This document shows, piece by piece, positions 1 to 7,272 of a stretch of DNA of 26,680 nt. Within the stretch, counting starts at the first letter, position 1. Each line of letters starts with the position of its first letter. Origin of the DNA: an uncultured Blautia sp. (GTDB taxonomy: Bacteria > Bacillota > Clostridia > Lachnospirales > Lachnospiraceae); contig UQCM01000038.1 of assembly GCA_900539525.1 (NCBI GenBank), forward strand, positions 1 through 26,680. Reading direction: 5' to 3'. The notes below the pieces were generated by a model, which made no database searches, was not told the origin of the DNA, and was given only the letters and a program-made list of their open reading frames with translations. The translations under genes were made by a program, and so were the position numbers.

Positions 1-239
1 AACTGACACTTGGAGTGAATGTGAAGACGATCGACAAGAACAGCTTCAGCAACTGCAAGAAGTTAAGCAGCATTGTTGTAAAAGGAAAAGCAATCAAGAC
101 AATTAAGTCCGGTGCATTTAAGAAGACGGCAGTGAAGATGACGGTCAAGATGCCGAAAAAGCTGGATAAGAAACAGCGTACTGTTCTGATGAAGAAATTC
201 ACTAAGGTAGGTGTGACCAAGAAAGCAAAAATGAAATAA
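1..239 (+). CDS. C-terminal end of a BspA-like leucine-rich-repeat protein (5' partial)
   Basis: The open frame enters from the left edge (first full codon at base 3) and stops at 237-239. The visible ~79 residues contain a motif of the BspA/LRR_5 type: 'VKTIDKNSFSNCKKLSSIVV' followed by 'IKTIKSGAFKKTA', i.e. the repeating I-x-x-x-A/S-F-x-x-C/T pattern. A very basic, lysine-rich tail follows. Such repeats are common in large surface proteins of gut Clostridia. The rest of the protein, including any signal peptide, lies outside the window, so localisation and ligand cannot be judged. A strong terminator follows 14 bases after the stop. The family call is reasonably safe; the function is unknown. 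Confidence 0.65.
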   Translation, partial: LTLGVNVKTIDKNSFSNCKKLSSIVVKGKAIKTIKSGAFKKTAVKMTVKMPKKLDKKQRTVLMKKFTKVGVTKKAKMK

Positions 240-252
240 GATTCTTTCTTTT

Positions 253-284
253 GAGGCAGGTGTTTTCACCTGCCTCTTTGTTGT
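253..284 (+). terminator. Rho-independent terminator of the BspA-like gene
   Basis: A perfect 10-bp stem (GAGGCAGGTG / CACCTGCCTC) closes a TTTT loop and is followed by TTTGTTGT. It lies 14 bases after the stop codon. The minus-strand reading is followed by AAAAGAAAG, so it would not be a good terminator for the convergent cbi operon, and no clear terminator for that operon is visible in 285-389. Confidence 0.85.
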
Positions 285-389
285 GTATGCACACAATGGG
301 TGTACTCTAACGGAAAGTTGTTTAAAAATATTTATAGCATTTGCCTGCCGGATGATAGCCAATCTATGAAGCTTTAGATAGAATTACAC

Positions 390-1175
390 TTAGCATCTCT
401 CCTCTACATGTCTTAAGAATACCTTGCGGATTCCTTCATATTCGCCCAGTCCTTTCAGATGGCATTCCACCGGAAAGCCTGCAGCCTCGAACTGGCAGCG
501 CCAGGATTCGGGGTCATCGCCTGCCATGTCATTTCTGGCATGGTCACCGGCTACGATCATGAATGGTGCCAGGTGTACCTTTTTCGGGGCAAAGCTGACC
601 ACCTGTTTCATCAGTGTTTCCATGGATGGATAGGCTTCTACAGTGCCAAGAAATACATTGTGATAGCCCATATCCTTGAAAGTATAATCAAGTGCCGCAT
701 AGATGGCATTGGCAAAATGCGTGGTTCCATGTCCCATGAGCACCAGAACTTCATCCTTCGGAAGGCATCTCCAGTCATCCATAAGCGCCTCGATGACCTC
801 ACGGTTGTCCTGCTCGGAGCTGAGAAGAGGCGTTCCAAAGGAGATACTGTCAAAATGTTCGGAGTAGGAAAGTACATCTTCTTTCATCAGATCATTTTCG
901 ATACCGTTGATCACATGGGTAGGCTGTACGATCAGGTCGGTGATGCCGTCATGGATCATTTCTTCCATGGCTTCTTTCACATTACAGATGTGAAGGTTGT
1001 CCCTTTTCTGAAGCTTTTTCAGGATCATTTTGCTGGTCCATGCACGGTACAGAGCATCCTCCGGATAAGCGGCACGGATATCATCCTCGATGCGGTCGAT
1101 CGTTTTCTTTCTTGTTTCTTCAAAGCTTGTGCCGAAGCTTACGGCAAGAATGGCTCTTTTTGATAACTGGTTCAT
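390..1175 (-). CDS. cbiK: Sirohydrochlorin cobaltochelatase CbiK, possible independent start inside the fusion frame
   Basis: From the ATG at 1173-1175 the product is 261 aa, the normal length of CbiK. A consensus site (ACAGGAGAAA) lies upstream at usual spacing, so free CbiK can probably be made whether or not the upstream frame is fused. The N-terminus AILAVSFGTSFEETR is the standard CbiK opening. The two likely metal/catalytic histidines of the family are visible in MGHGTTHF (His149) and VAGDHARNDM (His212). It has no signal peptide, unlike periplasmic CbiK-P proteins, so it should be cytoplasmic. The enzyme belongs to the anaerobic (early cobalt insertion) B12 route, using precorrin-2/sirohydrochlorin derived from the divergent hem genes. 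Confidence 0.85.
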   Translation of the reverse strand: MNQLSKRAILAVSFGTSFEETRKKTIDRIEDDIRAAYPEDALYRAWTSKMILKKLQKRDNLHICNVKEAMEEMIHDGITDLIVQPTHVINGIENDLMKEDVLSYSEHFDSISFGTPLLSSEQDNREVIEALMDDWRCLPKDEVLVLMGHGTTHFANAIYAALDYTFKDMGYHNVFLGTVEAYPSMETLMKQVVSFAPKKVHLAPFMIVAGDHARNDMAGDDPESWRCQFEAAGFPVECHLKGLGEYEGIRKVFLRHVEERC

Positions 1176-2042
1176 TTCTGATTTTCTCCTGTAGTGTTTT
1201 TCCTGTTTGATGTTGCTGATATATTTTTCGAGTGTATTCAGGTTTTTGGGAAGTGGCAGGGAGGATTTCAGGATTTCCTTTCTGCACAGATCCTCAAAGA
1301 GCTGGATGACTGCGGGTGTCTCCAGATTTGTAGCATTCAGGATGCTCTTGTTTACAAAGATCTCTTCCGATGTACCCTGGGCGAAGACGACTCCGTCCTT
1401 AAACAGTACCACCCGGTCGGCCCAGTTCAGGGCAAAATCCACATCATGAGTGGAGATGATGACGGTAATCCCCGCATCCGTCAGGCTGTCGATCAGCCGG
1501 TTTACCAGAGTCGTGTGCCTGGGATCCAGAGCGGCTGCCGGTTCATCAAAGATAATCACGTCCGGATTCATGACAAGAATATCAGCGATGGATACCTGTT
1601 TTTTCTGTCCGCCGCTGAGCGCATGGGTCGGCTTGCTCCGAAACGGTGTGATTTCCAGCTGTTCGATCACTTTTTCTACAGCGGCTTTCGCTTCCGGCTC
1701 GGAGACTCCCAGGTTCAGGATACCAAAAGAAATCTCCTGGTAGACGCTGGCAGAGAAGAGCTGGTTGTCCGGATCCTGAAATACGATACCTATCTTGCTG
1801 CGAAGATGCAAAAGTCCCCGGCGGCTGTAGTCATAGGGCGTACCGTCAAAAGATAGTGTTCCTGTCTGTGGCCTGTGAATGCCGTTGAGACAGAGGAAAA
1901 AGGTGGACTTCCCGGAACCGTTTGCCCCCATGAAAGCAATCTTCTGTCCCCGGCGTATTTCCAGGTTCACACCCTTTAAGGCTTCGTTTCCATCCTCATA
2001 GGTGTAGTGTATATTTTCAGCTTTAATAATAATCTCATTCAT
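390..2042 (-). CDS. cbiO/cbiK: CbiO-CbiK in-frame fusion: cobalt ECF transporter ATPase plus sirohydrochlorin cobaltochelatase
   Basis: One uninterrupted frame encodes two proteins that are normally separate (550 aa from this start). Residues 1 to ~280 are an ABC ATPase: Walker A GANGSGKST, Q-loop FQDPDNQLF, signature LSGGQKKQ, Walker B VIIFDEPAAALDP and switch His in STHD, typical of CbiO/EcfA, which powers cobalt import. Residues 290-550 are a CbiK-type chelatase that inserts Co2+ into sirohydrochlorin. The start at 2042 has AGGAGA upstream and matches the usual CbiO N-terminus; the frame stays open to 2168, but that extension is not CbiO-like and overlaps the end of cbiQ. No stop separates the halves; the join passes through an internal ribosome binding site and ATG at 1175. 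It lies 50 bases after cbiQ under the B12 riboswitch. Domain identities are sure; whether a fused polypeptide is made is uncertain. Confidence 0.85.
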   Translation of the reverse strand: MNEIIIKAENIHYTYEDGNEALKGVNLEIRRGQKIAFMGANGSGKSTFFLCLNGIHRPQTGTLSFDGTPYDYSRRGLLHLRSKIGIVFQDPDNQLFSASVYQEISFGILNLGVSEPEAKAAVEKVIEQLEITPFRSKPTHALSGGQKKQVSIADILVMNPDVIIFDEPAAALDPRHTTLVNRLIDSLTDAGITVIISTHDVDFALNWADRVVLFKDGVVFAQGTSEEIFVNKSILNATNLETPAVIQLFEDLCRKEILKSSLPLPKNLNTLEKYISNIKQEKHYRRKSEMNQLSKRAILAVSFGTSFEETRKKTIDRIEDDIRAAYPEDALYRAWTSKMILKKLQKRDNLHICNVKEAMEEMIHDGITDLIVQPTHVINGIENDLMKEDVLSYSEHFDSISFGTPLLSSEQDNREVIEALMDDWRCLPKDEVLVLMGHGTTHFANAIYAALDYTFKDMGYHNVFLGTVEAYPSMETLMKQVVSFAPKKVHLAPFMIVAGDHARNDMAGDDPESWRCQFEAAGFPVECHLKGLGEYEGIRKVFLRHVEERC

Positions 2043-2092
2043 CGATATTTTCTCCTGATAATAGGTAATCATTGAAATTAAGACATCCATAG

Positions 2093-2878
2093 TTAATAAT
2101 GAAGTCCGGCGATGCGCAGTGTGACAGAAATGACAATGAGCATCAGTTCGAAAAGAAGAATCAGGCACAGATGTTTTCTCTCTGGAGGATATTCTTCACT
2201 CAATACGTGGATGCGTCCGTTATAGCAGCGGGATTCCATGGCGTCGTACAGAGCATTGGATTTCTTAAATGCCCGGATGAAAAGGGCAGAAGCCATACTG
2301 CCAAAGGAACGGCAGGAAGTCCGGAAATCCACATTGCCCAGGCGGGAATCCCTGGAAGTACTCAGGGCATCCGCAATCTCGAACAGGACAAAGATAAAAC
2401 GGTAGATCAGCAGCATCAGTTCAATGAACAGATCCGGCAGATGGAATCTCTTCATTACCCCCAGAAGGTCTGTGACCGGTGTGGAGAGTGAGAGAAAATA
2501 CAGGCAGGATACGCTTGCCAGTGCCGTGAGAATGAGCTGTGCGGCATGCAGCAGTGCAGCATAACTGCTGGTGATATAGATGCTTCCCAGAGGAATGGCA
2601 AAGGCATCCATGGGTGATGCTGAAATGTTTACAAGGATTGCCAGTGTGCTGAGAAACAAAAATACCAGCGGGATACGCATCAGCTTCAGGTATCTTGAAA
2701 GGGGGACTCCGCCCTTTTTAATGGTCAGCCAGCTCATGACGGCCAGAATAAGCAGGGAAATGATGACAGACCGGTCTGTGATACAAAAAATAAGGGTCAG
2801 CACTGCAAGAAGCGTCTTTACAGACGCATTCATATAGCGGAGTCTGGAAGCATAGCAAAGCTTGTCAATGATGATCAT
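2093..2878 (-). CDS. cbiQ: Cobalt ECF transporter transmembrane component CbiQ
   Basis: A 261-aa hydrophobic protein with several membrane spans in its first ~130 residues and again at the C-terminus. The cytoplasmic coupling region has the ECF-T signature-like stretch ALYDAMESRCYNG, which contacts the ATPase. The start at 2878 is chosen because AAAGGAGTG lies just upstream and MIIIDKLCYASRLRYMN is a normal CbiQ opening; a longer frame (to 2971) would run through the riboswitch terminator. It is the first gene after the cobalamin riboswitch and lies 50 bases before cbiO. The substrate-binding CbiM and CbiN, needed for a complete cobalt transporter, are not in this window. Confidence 0.88.
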   Translation of the reverse strand: MIIIDKLCYASRLRYMNASVKTLLAVLTLIFCITDRSVIISLLILAVMSWLTIKKGGVPLSRYLKLMRIPLVFLFLSTLAILVNISASPMDAFAIPLGSIYITSSYAALLHAAQLILTALASVSCLYFLSLSTPVTDLLGVMKRFHLPDLFIELMLLIYRFIFVLFEIADALSTSRDSRLGNVDFRTSCRSFGSMASALFIRAFKKSNALYDAMESRCYNGRIHVLSEEYPPERKHLCLILLFELMLIVISVTLRIAGLHY

Positions 2879-2905
2879 AAGACACTCCTTTCCGGGTGCC
2901 AGAAT

Positions 2906-2941
2906 GCAAAGAAATACCTGCCTGCGGATGACAGACAGGTA
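2906..2941 (-). terminator. Riboswitch-controlled intrinsic terminator upstream of cbiQ
   Basis: On the minus strand, arms TACCTGTCTG (2941-2932) and CAGGCAGGTA (2924-2915) pair with one mismatch-type position around a 7-nt loop and are followed by TTTCTTT. The 3' arm is also perfectly complementary over 12 bases to the B12-box segment at 3012-3001, giving a mutually exclusive antiterminator. With B12 bound the box is sequestered and the terminator can form. Confidence 0.75.
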
Positions 2942-2997
2942 GCGAGACATAACATACTGCCACCTAGTCATCGTTCGTAACTATGTGTTTATGAATG

Positions 2998-3165
2998 CAA
3001 GCAGGCAGGTATTCTGACTTGGGACTCTCTGTACCGCTTTGCCTTCCCGCGTGTGCAGTGGCTGATATGTAAGCGGCACTCCTCCGATACAGCGGCGTGA
3101 CCGTGCGGGATTCTCACCCGTCTTCCCTATTCTCTCCGCATGTGCGGGGCACCTGTTTGCCTTTA
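2998..3165 (-). ncRNA. Cobalamin (adenosylcobalamin-type) riboswitch
   Basis: The minus strand shows the class hallmarks in order: an ACAGGTGCC-like 5' element, GGGAAGACGGGTGAGAATCC (conserved GGGAA and GGTGARAATCC core), GCACGGTCACGCCGCTGT, then the B12 box AAGTCAGAATACCTGCC at the 3' end. It lies between the cbi promoter and the terminator at 2906-2941, ~120 bases before cbiQ. It should repress cobalt uptake and chelation genes when B12 is plentiful. The ends are approximate. Confidence 0.93.
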
Positions 3166-3173
3166 TGATGAAT

Positions 3174-3275
3174 TTATGAGTTACCCGACAAATGAGCCTG
3201 ACGTCGATTTTTCCGTGCTTCGCACTCTCAAAATCGACGAAAACATTCGCAATCCGCTCATGTTTTGCGGGACAA
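3174..3275 (-). repeat. Dispersed hairpin repeat, copy A (in the cbi leader)
   Basis: Read on the minus strand, bases 3261-3201 are identical over 61 positions to copy B at 12404-12464, and the distal end (3204-3174) matches copy C at 14162-14197 with about one change. It folds as a nested hairpin: CGTCGATTTT / AAAATCGACG (3230-3239 with 3202-3211) enclosing GTGC-gaa-GCAC. GAGC/GCTC-containing outer ends are imperfect inverted repeats. It starts at the predicted transcription start of the cbi operon and ends just before the riboswitch. Confidence 0.85.
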
Positions 3276-3279
3276 ATTT

Positions 3280-3309
3280 ATTGTAGCACTGAAAGGAACA
3301 GGTTGTCAA
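3280..3309 (-). promoter_or_regulatory. SigmaA promoter of the cbi operon
   Basis: Minus strand: -35 TTGACA (3309-3304), 18-bp spacer, -10 TACAAT (3285-3280). Predicted start near 3273, so repeat copy A is the first transcribed sequence, followed by the riboswitch. Confidence 0.75.
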
Positions 3310-3377
3310 TGACGGGCATATTTCCAGGTATCCTTTTCATTTATGTTGTATGACTGAACTGTGGGGGCAAAATCCGC

Positions 3378-3405
3378 TTGATTTTGTGTGGTGATGTGCT
3401 ATGAT
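3378..3405 (+). promoter_or_regulatory. Probable promoter of the hem operon
   Basis: -35 TTGATT (3378-3383), 16-bp spacer, -10 TATGAT (3400-3405). It lies 77 bases before hemA and fires away from the cbi promoter. The spacer is slightly short, so confidence is moderate. Confidence 0.55.
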
Positions 3406-3422
3406 GATACAGGAGATTTACG

Positions 3423-3449
3423 GTTACTGGTCACGGAGTGAACAGTAAC
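3423..3449 (+). repeat. 5'-leader hairpin of hemA (GTTACTG...CAGTAAC)
   Basis: A near-perfect hairpin: GTTACTG (3423-3429) pairs with CAGTAAC (3443-3449), and TCAC with GTGA, around a GGA loop with one G/A mismatch. There is no T-tract, so it is not a terminator. It begins ~10 bases after the predicted hemA transcription start. The core (TGGTCAC..GAGTGAACAGT) recurs at 26044-26061, so it is probably a dispersed element. Confidence 0.65.
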
Positions 3450-3481
3450 GATTTACGAATTGAAACGAAAGGAATCGTTTT

Positions 3482-4711
3482 ATGTCTATTCGAATGATAG
3501 GGATCGATCACAGCCGTGCTGAGATTGATATAAGAACTATATTTTCATTTACAAAGACAAAATGTGCGGAAGCACTGGAAATCATGAAAGAAAAAGACGG
3601 AATCAGTGGCTGTGTCCTGCTTTCCACCTGCAACCGGATGGAGCTGTGGGTGAGCTGTGAAGAGAATTTTACGGGATCGCTGGTGGATCTGCTCTGTGAG
3701 ATCAGAGAGCTTTCCCCGGAGCCGTACCGTGAATATTTTGTGGAACGGCGGGAGCGGGAGGCTGCGATCCATCTGTTCCGTCTGGCCAGCGGTCTAAAGT
3801 CCAGGATCCTGGGGGAGGATCAGATCATTACCCAGGTAGGGACTGCGCTTTCTATGGCGAGAGAGCACTATGCTACAGATAACGTGATGGAGACGCTGTT
3901 TCGCATGGCGGTGACGGCTGCAAAGAAGGTAAAGACGGAGGTGGTGCTCTCAAGGGCAAACCGGTCGGTCATCCATCAGGCGCTGGATACACTGGAAAGG
4001 GAAGGTTTTCATGCGGAAGGTAAGACCTGTATGGTCATTGGAAACGGAGAGATGGGAAAACTGGCGGCCACTGTGCTGCAGCAGGCAGGGGCATTTGTGA
4101 CGGTCACCGTACGCCAGTACCGCAGCGGTATGGTGGATATCCCAAGAAACTGCAGCCGTATTGATTACGGAGAACGGATGAGGCTGTTCCCTGCGTGTGA
4201 CCTTGTGGTAAGCGCCACGGCAAGTCCAAACTATACGCTGAAGGAGCACTGTGTCCGGGAAGCCGCTCTGACACACCCCATCGTGCTTCTGGATCTGGCA
4301 GTACCCAGGGATATCGACCCTCTGGCAGGGGAGCTTCCTTTCGTGACACTTTACGATATTGATGATTTTCAAATAGATGCCAGGAGTGAGGAACTGAAGG
4401 AAAATATCAGGAGAGCAGAGCATATCCTGGAAGAGCAGATAGAGGATTTCTATGTGTGGTATGAATGCCGCGACATGGTGCCGAAGATCCGGGGCATCAG
4501 GGAGAGTGCCGTGGTGGATCTTGAGCTGCGTCTTCACAAGATCATCCGTAGCCTGCCCCTGGATGAGGAGCAGCAGAAGACTCTGGAGAACAGTATCGGG
4601 ACGGCAGCAGGAAAAGTTGTGACGAAGATGATGTTCGGACTGCGGGACACCGTCAGTCAGAAGGCATTCAGAGAATGTGTGGAAGGATTGGAAAAGGTCT
4701 ATGAGAAGTAA
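3482..4711 (+). CDS. hemA: Glutamyl-tRNA reductase
   Basis: 409 aa. Reduces glutamyl-tRNA(Glu) to glutamate-1-semialdehyde with NADPH, the first committed step of C5 tetrapyrrole synthesis. The catalytic cysteine is Cys50 in STCNRMELW, and the substrate-pocket histidine region is GIDHSRAEI near the N-terminus. The NADPH-binding Rossmann motif GNGEMGKLA lies near residue 183. The C-terminal helical dimerisation domain includes VPKIRGIRESA. The start at 3482 follows AAAGGAA. It is the first gene of a tight hemA-hemC-cobA/hemD-hemB-hemL operon and overlaps hemC by 11 bases. Somewhat shorter than enterobacterial or Bacillus HemA, as expected for Clostridia. Confidence 0.95.
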   Translation: MSIRMIGIDHSRAEIDIRTIFSFTKTKCAEALEIMKEKDGISGCVLLSTCNRMELWVSCEENFTGSLVDLLCEIRELSPEPYREYFVERREREAAIHLFRLASGLKSRILGEDQIITQVGTALSMAREHYATDNVMETLFRMAVTAAKKVKTEVVLSRANRSVIHQALDTLEREGFHAEGKTCMVIGNGEMGKLAATVLQQAGAFVTVTVRQYRSGMVDIPRNCSRIDYGERMRLFPACDLVVSATASPNYTLKEHCVREAALTHPIVLLDLAVPRDIDPLAGELPFVTLYDIDDFQIDARSEELKENIRRAEHILEEQIEDFYVWYECRDMVPKIRGIRESAVVDLELRLHKIIRSLPLDEEQQKTLENSIGTAAGKVVTKMMFGLRDTVSQKAFRECVEGLEKVYEK

Positions 4712-5600
4712 GATTTGCGTGGGAAGCAGGGAGAGCAGGCTGGCAGTGATCCAGTCTCAGATGGTGATCGATTATATCAGGGAGCATCATCCACAGACAG
4801 AGACAGAGCTTCTGACCATGAAGACAACGGGAGATATGATCCTTGACCGGACGCTTGATCAGGTGGGAGGCAAAGGGCTGTTTGTCAAGGAGCTGGACCG
4901 TGCGCTGCTGGAGGGCAGAAGTGATCTGTCAGTCCACAGTTTAAAGGATATGCCCATGGAGGTCCCGGAGGAGCTGCCTCTGATCGCATTCTCCAAAAGA
5001 GAAGATCCGAGAGATGTGCTGGTATTGCCCAAAGGAGCTAACAGCTGGGACAGGAGCCGTCCGGTGGGCTGTTCGAGTCTTCGAAGGATGCTGCAGCTCG
5101 CCCAGCTGTATCCGGAGGTGACCTTTCAGACGGTTCGCGGGAATGTACTGACACGACTGCGCAAACTGGATGAAGGAGAATACGGGGCGCTGATCCTGGC
5201 GGCGGCGGGACTGAAACGCCTGGGACTGGAGCAGAGGATCTCCCGCTATTTTGAACCGGAGGAGATGATTCCGGCGGCCGGACAGGGGATTCTTGCCATT
5301 CAGGGAAGAAAGAACGAAGATTACAGCTGTCTGGAGGGATTCGGGGACCGGGATGCCGCCTGTGCGGCGAAAGCGGAGCGCGCCTTTGTGACAGAACTAA
5401 ACGGCGGATGCAGTTCTCCGGTGGCAGCACATGCGATTGTAGAGGGAGAAAGGATTCGCCTGCTGGGGCTGTACTATAATGATAAGACGAAGGGGTGGCT
5501 GAAGGGAAGCGGTGAGGCGGCTCTGGATGAGGCAGAAAAGCTCGGGAAAGGCCTGGCACAGCAGCTGCGTGAAGAATACATGCGCAGAAGCATACAGTAA
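4701..5600 (+). CDS. hemC: Porphobilinogen deaminase (hydroxymethylbilane synthase)
   Basis: 299 aa. Joins four porphobilinogens into hydroxymethylbilane. The N-terminus RSKICVGSRESRLAVIQ is diagnostic. VHSLKDMP carries the catalytic-site lysine and aspartate region, GNVLTRLRKLD the substrate-binding arginines, and Cys237 in GGCSSPVAAHA anchors the dipyrromethane cofactor. The start at 4701 is chosen over an upstream in-frame ATG at 4677 because it matches the family N-terminus and GGAAAAGG lies just before it. The gene starts inside the last codons of hemA, implying translational coupling. A gap of 88 bases separates it from the next start. Confidence 0.95.
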   Translation: MRSKICVGSRESRLAVIQSQMVIDYIREHHPQTETELLTMKTTGDMILDRTLDQVGGKGLFVKELDRALLEGRSDLSVHSLKDMPMEVPEELPLIAFSKREDPRDVLVLPKGANSWDRSRPVGCSSLRRMLQLAQLYPEVTFQTVRGNVLTRLRKLDEGEYGALILAAAGLKRLGLEQRISRYFEPEEMIPAAGQGILAIQGRKNEDYSCLEGFGDRDAACAAKAERAFVTELNGGCSSPVAAHAIVEGERIRLLGLYYNDKTKGWLKGSGEAALDEAEKLGKGLAQQLREEYMRRSIQ

Positions 5601-5688
5601 CCGGTAATTGCCTGCAAATATGTATGGCAGTGTATGTGCTGGCCGATCAATGGGAACAGTTACAGTTTTTGGAGGAATGACAGATAAG

Positions 5689-7236
5689 ATGACAGGAAAA
5701 GTTTGGCTGGTCGGGGCAGGTCCCTCCGACCCGGGGTTATTTACGTTAAAGGGCCGGGAAGTTTTAGAGCATGCGGATGTGGTCGTCTATGACGCCCTGG
5801 TTGGGCAGAGCATTCTGAATATGATTCCATCTGAGGCGAAGCGGATCCATGTGGGAAAGCGGGCGAGCCGCCACACCATGCCGCAGGAGGAGATCAGCCG
5901 CATTCTGGTAAAAGAGGCGCAGGAGGGAAAAAGAGTCGTCCGGTTAAAGGGCGGAGATCCCTTTTTATTTGGAAGAGGCGGTGAAGAGCTGGAGCTTCTG
6001 TGTGAATATGGAATCCCGTATGAGGTGGTACCGGGTGTGACCTCTGCAATTTCTGTTCCGGCATATCAGGGGATTCCTGTGACACACAGGGATTTTTGTT
6101 CTTCCCTGCACATTATCACAGGACATAAAAAAAATGAAACAAAAAAACAGACGGATGCTGATGAATCCGGACAGCCGGAGGATGCAGAGTATAATATAGA
6201 TTTTGAGGCACTGGTACGCACCAGAGGAACGCTGGTATTTCTGATGGGAGTGTCGTCCCTGGGCGATATCTGCAGAGGACTGCTGGCACATGGCATGGAT
6301 GCTGACATGCCGGCGTCCATTCTTCAGAAGGGAACCACGGCGGCACAAAAGCGCATTGTGGCAACGGTATCTACGCTGGAGGAAGAAGTGAAGCGTCAGG
6401 GCATCGAGACACCGGCAATTATCGTGGTCGGGAAGGTATGTGCGCTTGCAGAGCGGTTTGCATGGTATGAAAAGCTGCCCCTTGCCGGGAAAAAGATCCT
6501 GGTGACAAGGCCGAAGGAACTGATTTCGACGATGGCGAAGAAGCTTCGGGAACAGGGGGCAGAGGTGCTGGAACTTCCTGCCATCCGGACGGTTCCGATC
6601 CGCCCGAATGAAATACTCTCAGAATGTTTTGACCGCATTTCAGAATATGACTGGATTGTCTTTACCAGTCCGACAGGGGTGAGGATTTTCTTTGATGAGA
6701 TGAAAGACAGGAAGAAGGATCTCCGTGCTCTGTCAGGTGCAAGGTTTGCCGTTATCGGCAGTGGTACGGGAAAGGCATTGGAGGAGAGAGGATTTTTTGC
6801 AGATCTGATGCCGGAGATTTATGATGGTCAGGCACTGGGCAGGGAGCTGGCGAAGGCTTGCAGGCCGGGAGAAAGGATACTGGTACCCAGGGCGGCGACT
6901 GGAAACCGTGAGCTCATCGATGAATTGAAGAAAGTGGAAAACATAAAGATCGATGATGTGGCTACCTATGACACACGGTATGAGAGCCAGGAACTCATAG
7001 ACGAACGTGCGGAATTTGAAAACGGAAATATTGATTATGCAGTATTTACCAGCGCTTCCACCGTACGTGGATTTGCGCAGGCGGCGGCAGGACTGGATTT
7101 TCATAAGGTACGGGCTGTCTGTATCGGGAAACAGACAAAAGCGGCGGCAGATGCGCTGGGAATGGAAACCTATATGGCGAAGAAGGCTACGATGGACAGT
7201 GTAGTGGAATGCGTAGAGGAGCTGTGCTGCGGATGA
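5689..7236 (+). CDS. cobA/hemD: Uroporphyrinogen-III C-methyltransferase / uroporphyrinogen-III synthase fusion (CobA-HemD)
   Basis: 515 aa in two domains. Residues ~1-245 are SUMT (CobA): VWLVGAGPSDPGLFTLKG at the start and VRLKGGDPFLFGRGGEE in the SAM/substrate region; it methylates uroporphyrinogen III twice to precorrin-2. Residues ~262-515 are HemD (from GKKILVTRPKEL), which cyclises hydroxymethylbilane to uroporphyrinogen III. This fusion is usual in Clostridia and hands substrate from cyclase to methylase. The start at 5689 matches the family N-terminus; GGAGGA lies 12 bases before it, while the ATG at 5677 sits directly on that site and one at 5608 adds an unrelated extension. The SUMT domain holds a charged insert after ITGHKK, coded by A8 and A7 runs. 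Confidence 0.93.
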   Translation: MTGKVWLVGAGPSDPGLFTLKGREVLEHADVVVYDALVGQSILNMIPSEAKRIHVGKRASRHTMPQEEISRILVKEAQEGKRVVRLKGGDPFLFGRGGEELELLCEYGIPYEVVPGVTSAISVPAYQGIPVTHRDFCSSLHIITGHKKNETKKQTDADESGQPEDAEYNIDFEALVRTRGTLVFLMGVSSLGDICRGLLAHGMDADMPASILQKGTTAAQKRIVATVSTLEEEVKRQGIETPAIIVVGKVCALAERFAWYEKLPLAGKKILVTRPKELISTMAKKLREQGAEVLELPAIRTVPIRPNEILSECFDRISEYDWIVFTSPTGVRIFFDEMKDRKKDLRALSGARFAVIGSGTGKALEERGFFADLMPEIYDGQALGRELAKACRPGERILVPRAATGNRELIDELKKVENIKIDDVATYDTRYESQELIDERAEFENGNIDYAVFTSASTVRGFAQAAAGLDFHKVRAVCIGKQTKAAADALGMETYMAKKATMDSVVECVEELCCG

Positions 7237-7272
7237 ACGATCGGGAAAGTGATGAAGCAGGAGGATAAAAGG

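Noticed and set aside
2042..2168. N-terminal extension of the CbiO frame (42 residues)
   Set aside because: Composition is unlike CbiO, it overlaps cbiQ, and a good ribosome binding site precedes the ATG at 2042.
3950..4537. 195-aa frame opposite hemA
   Set aside because: Mirror of a well-supported gene; no start site or family resemblance.
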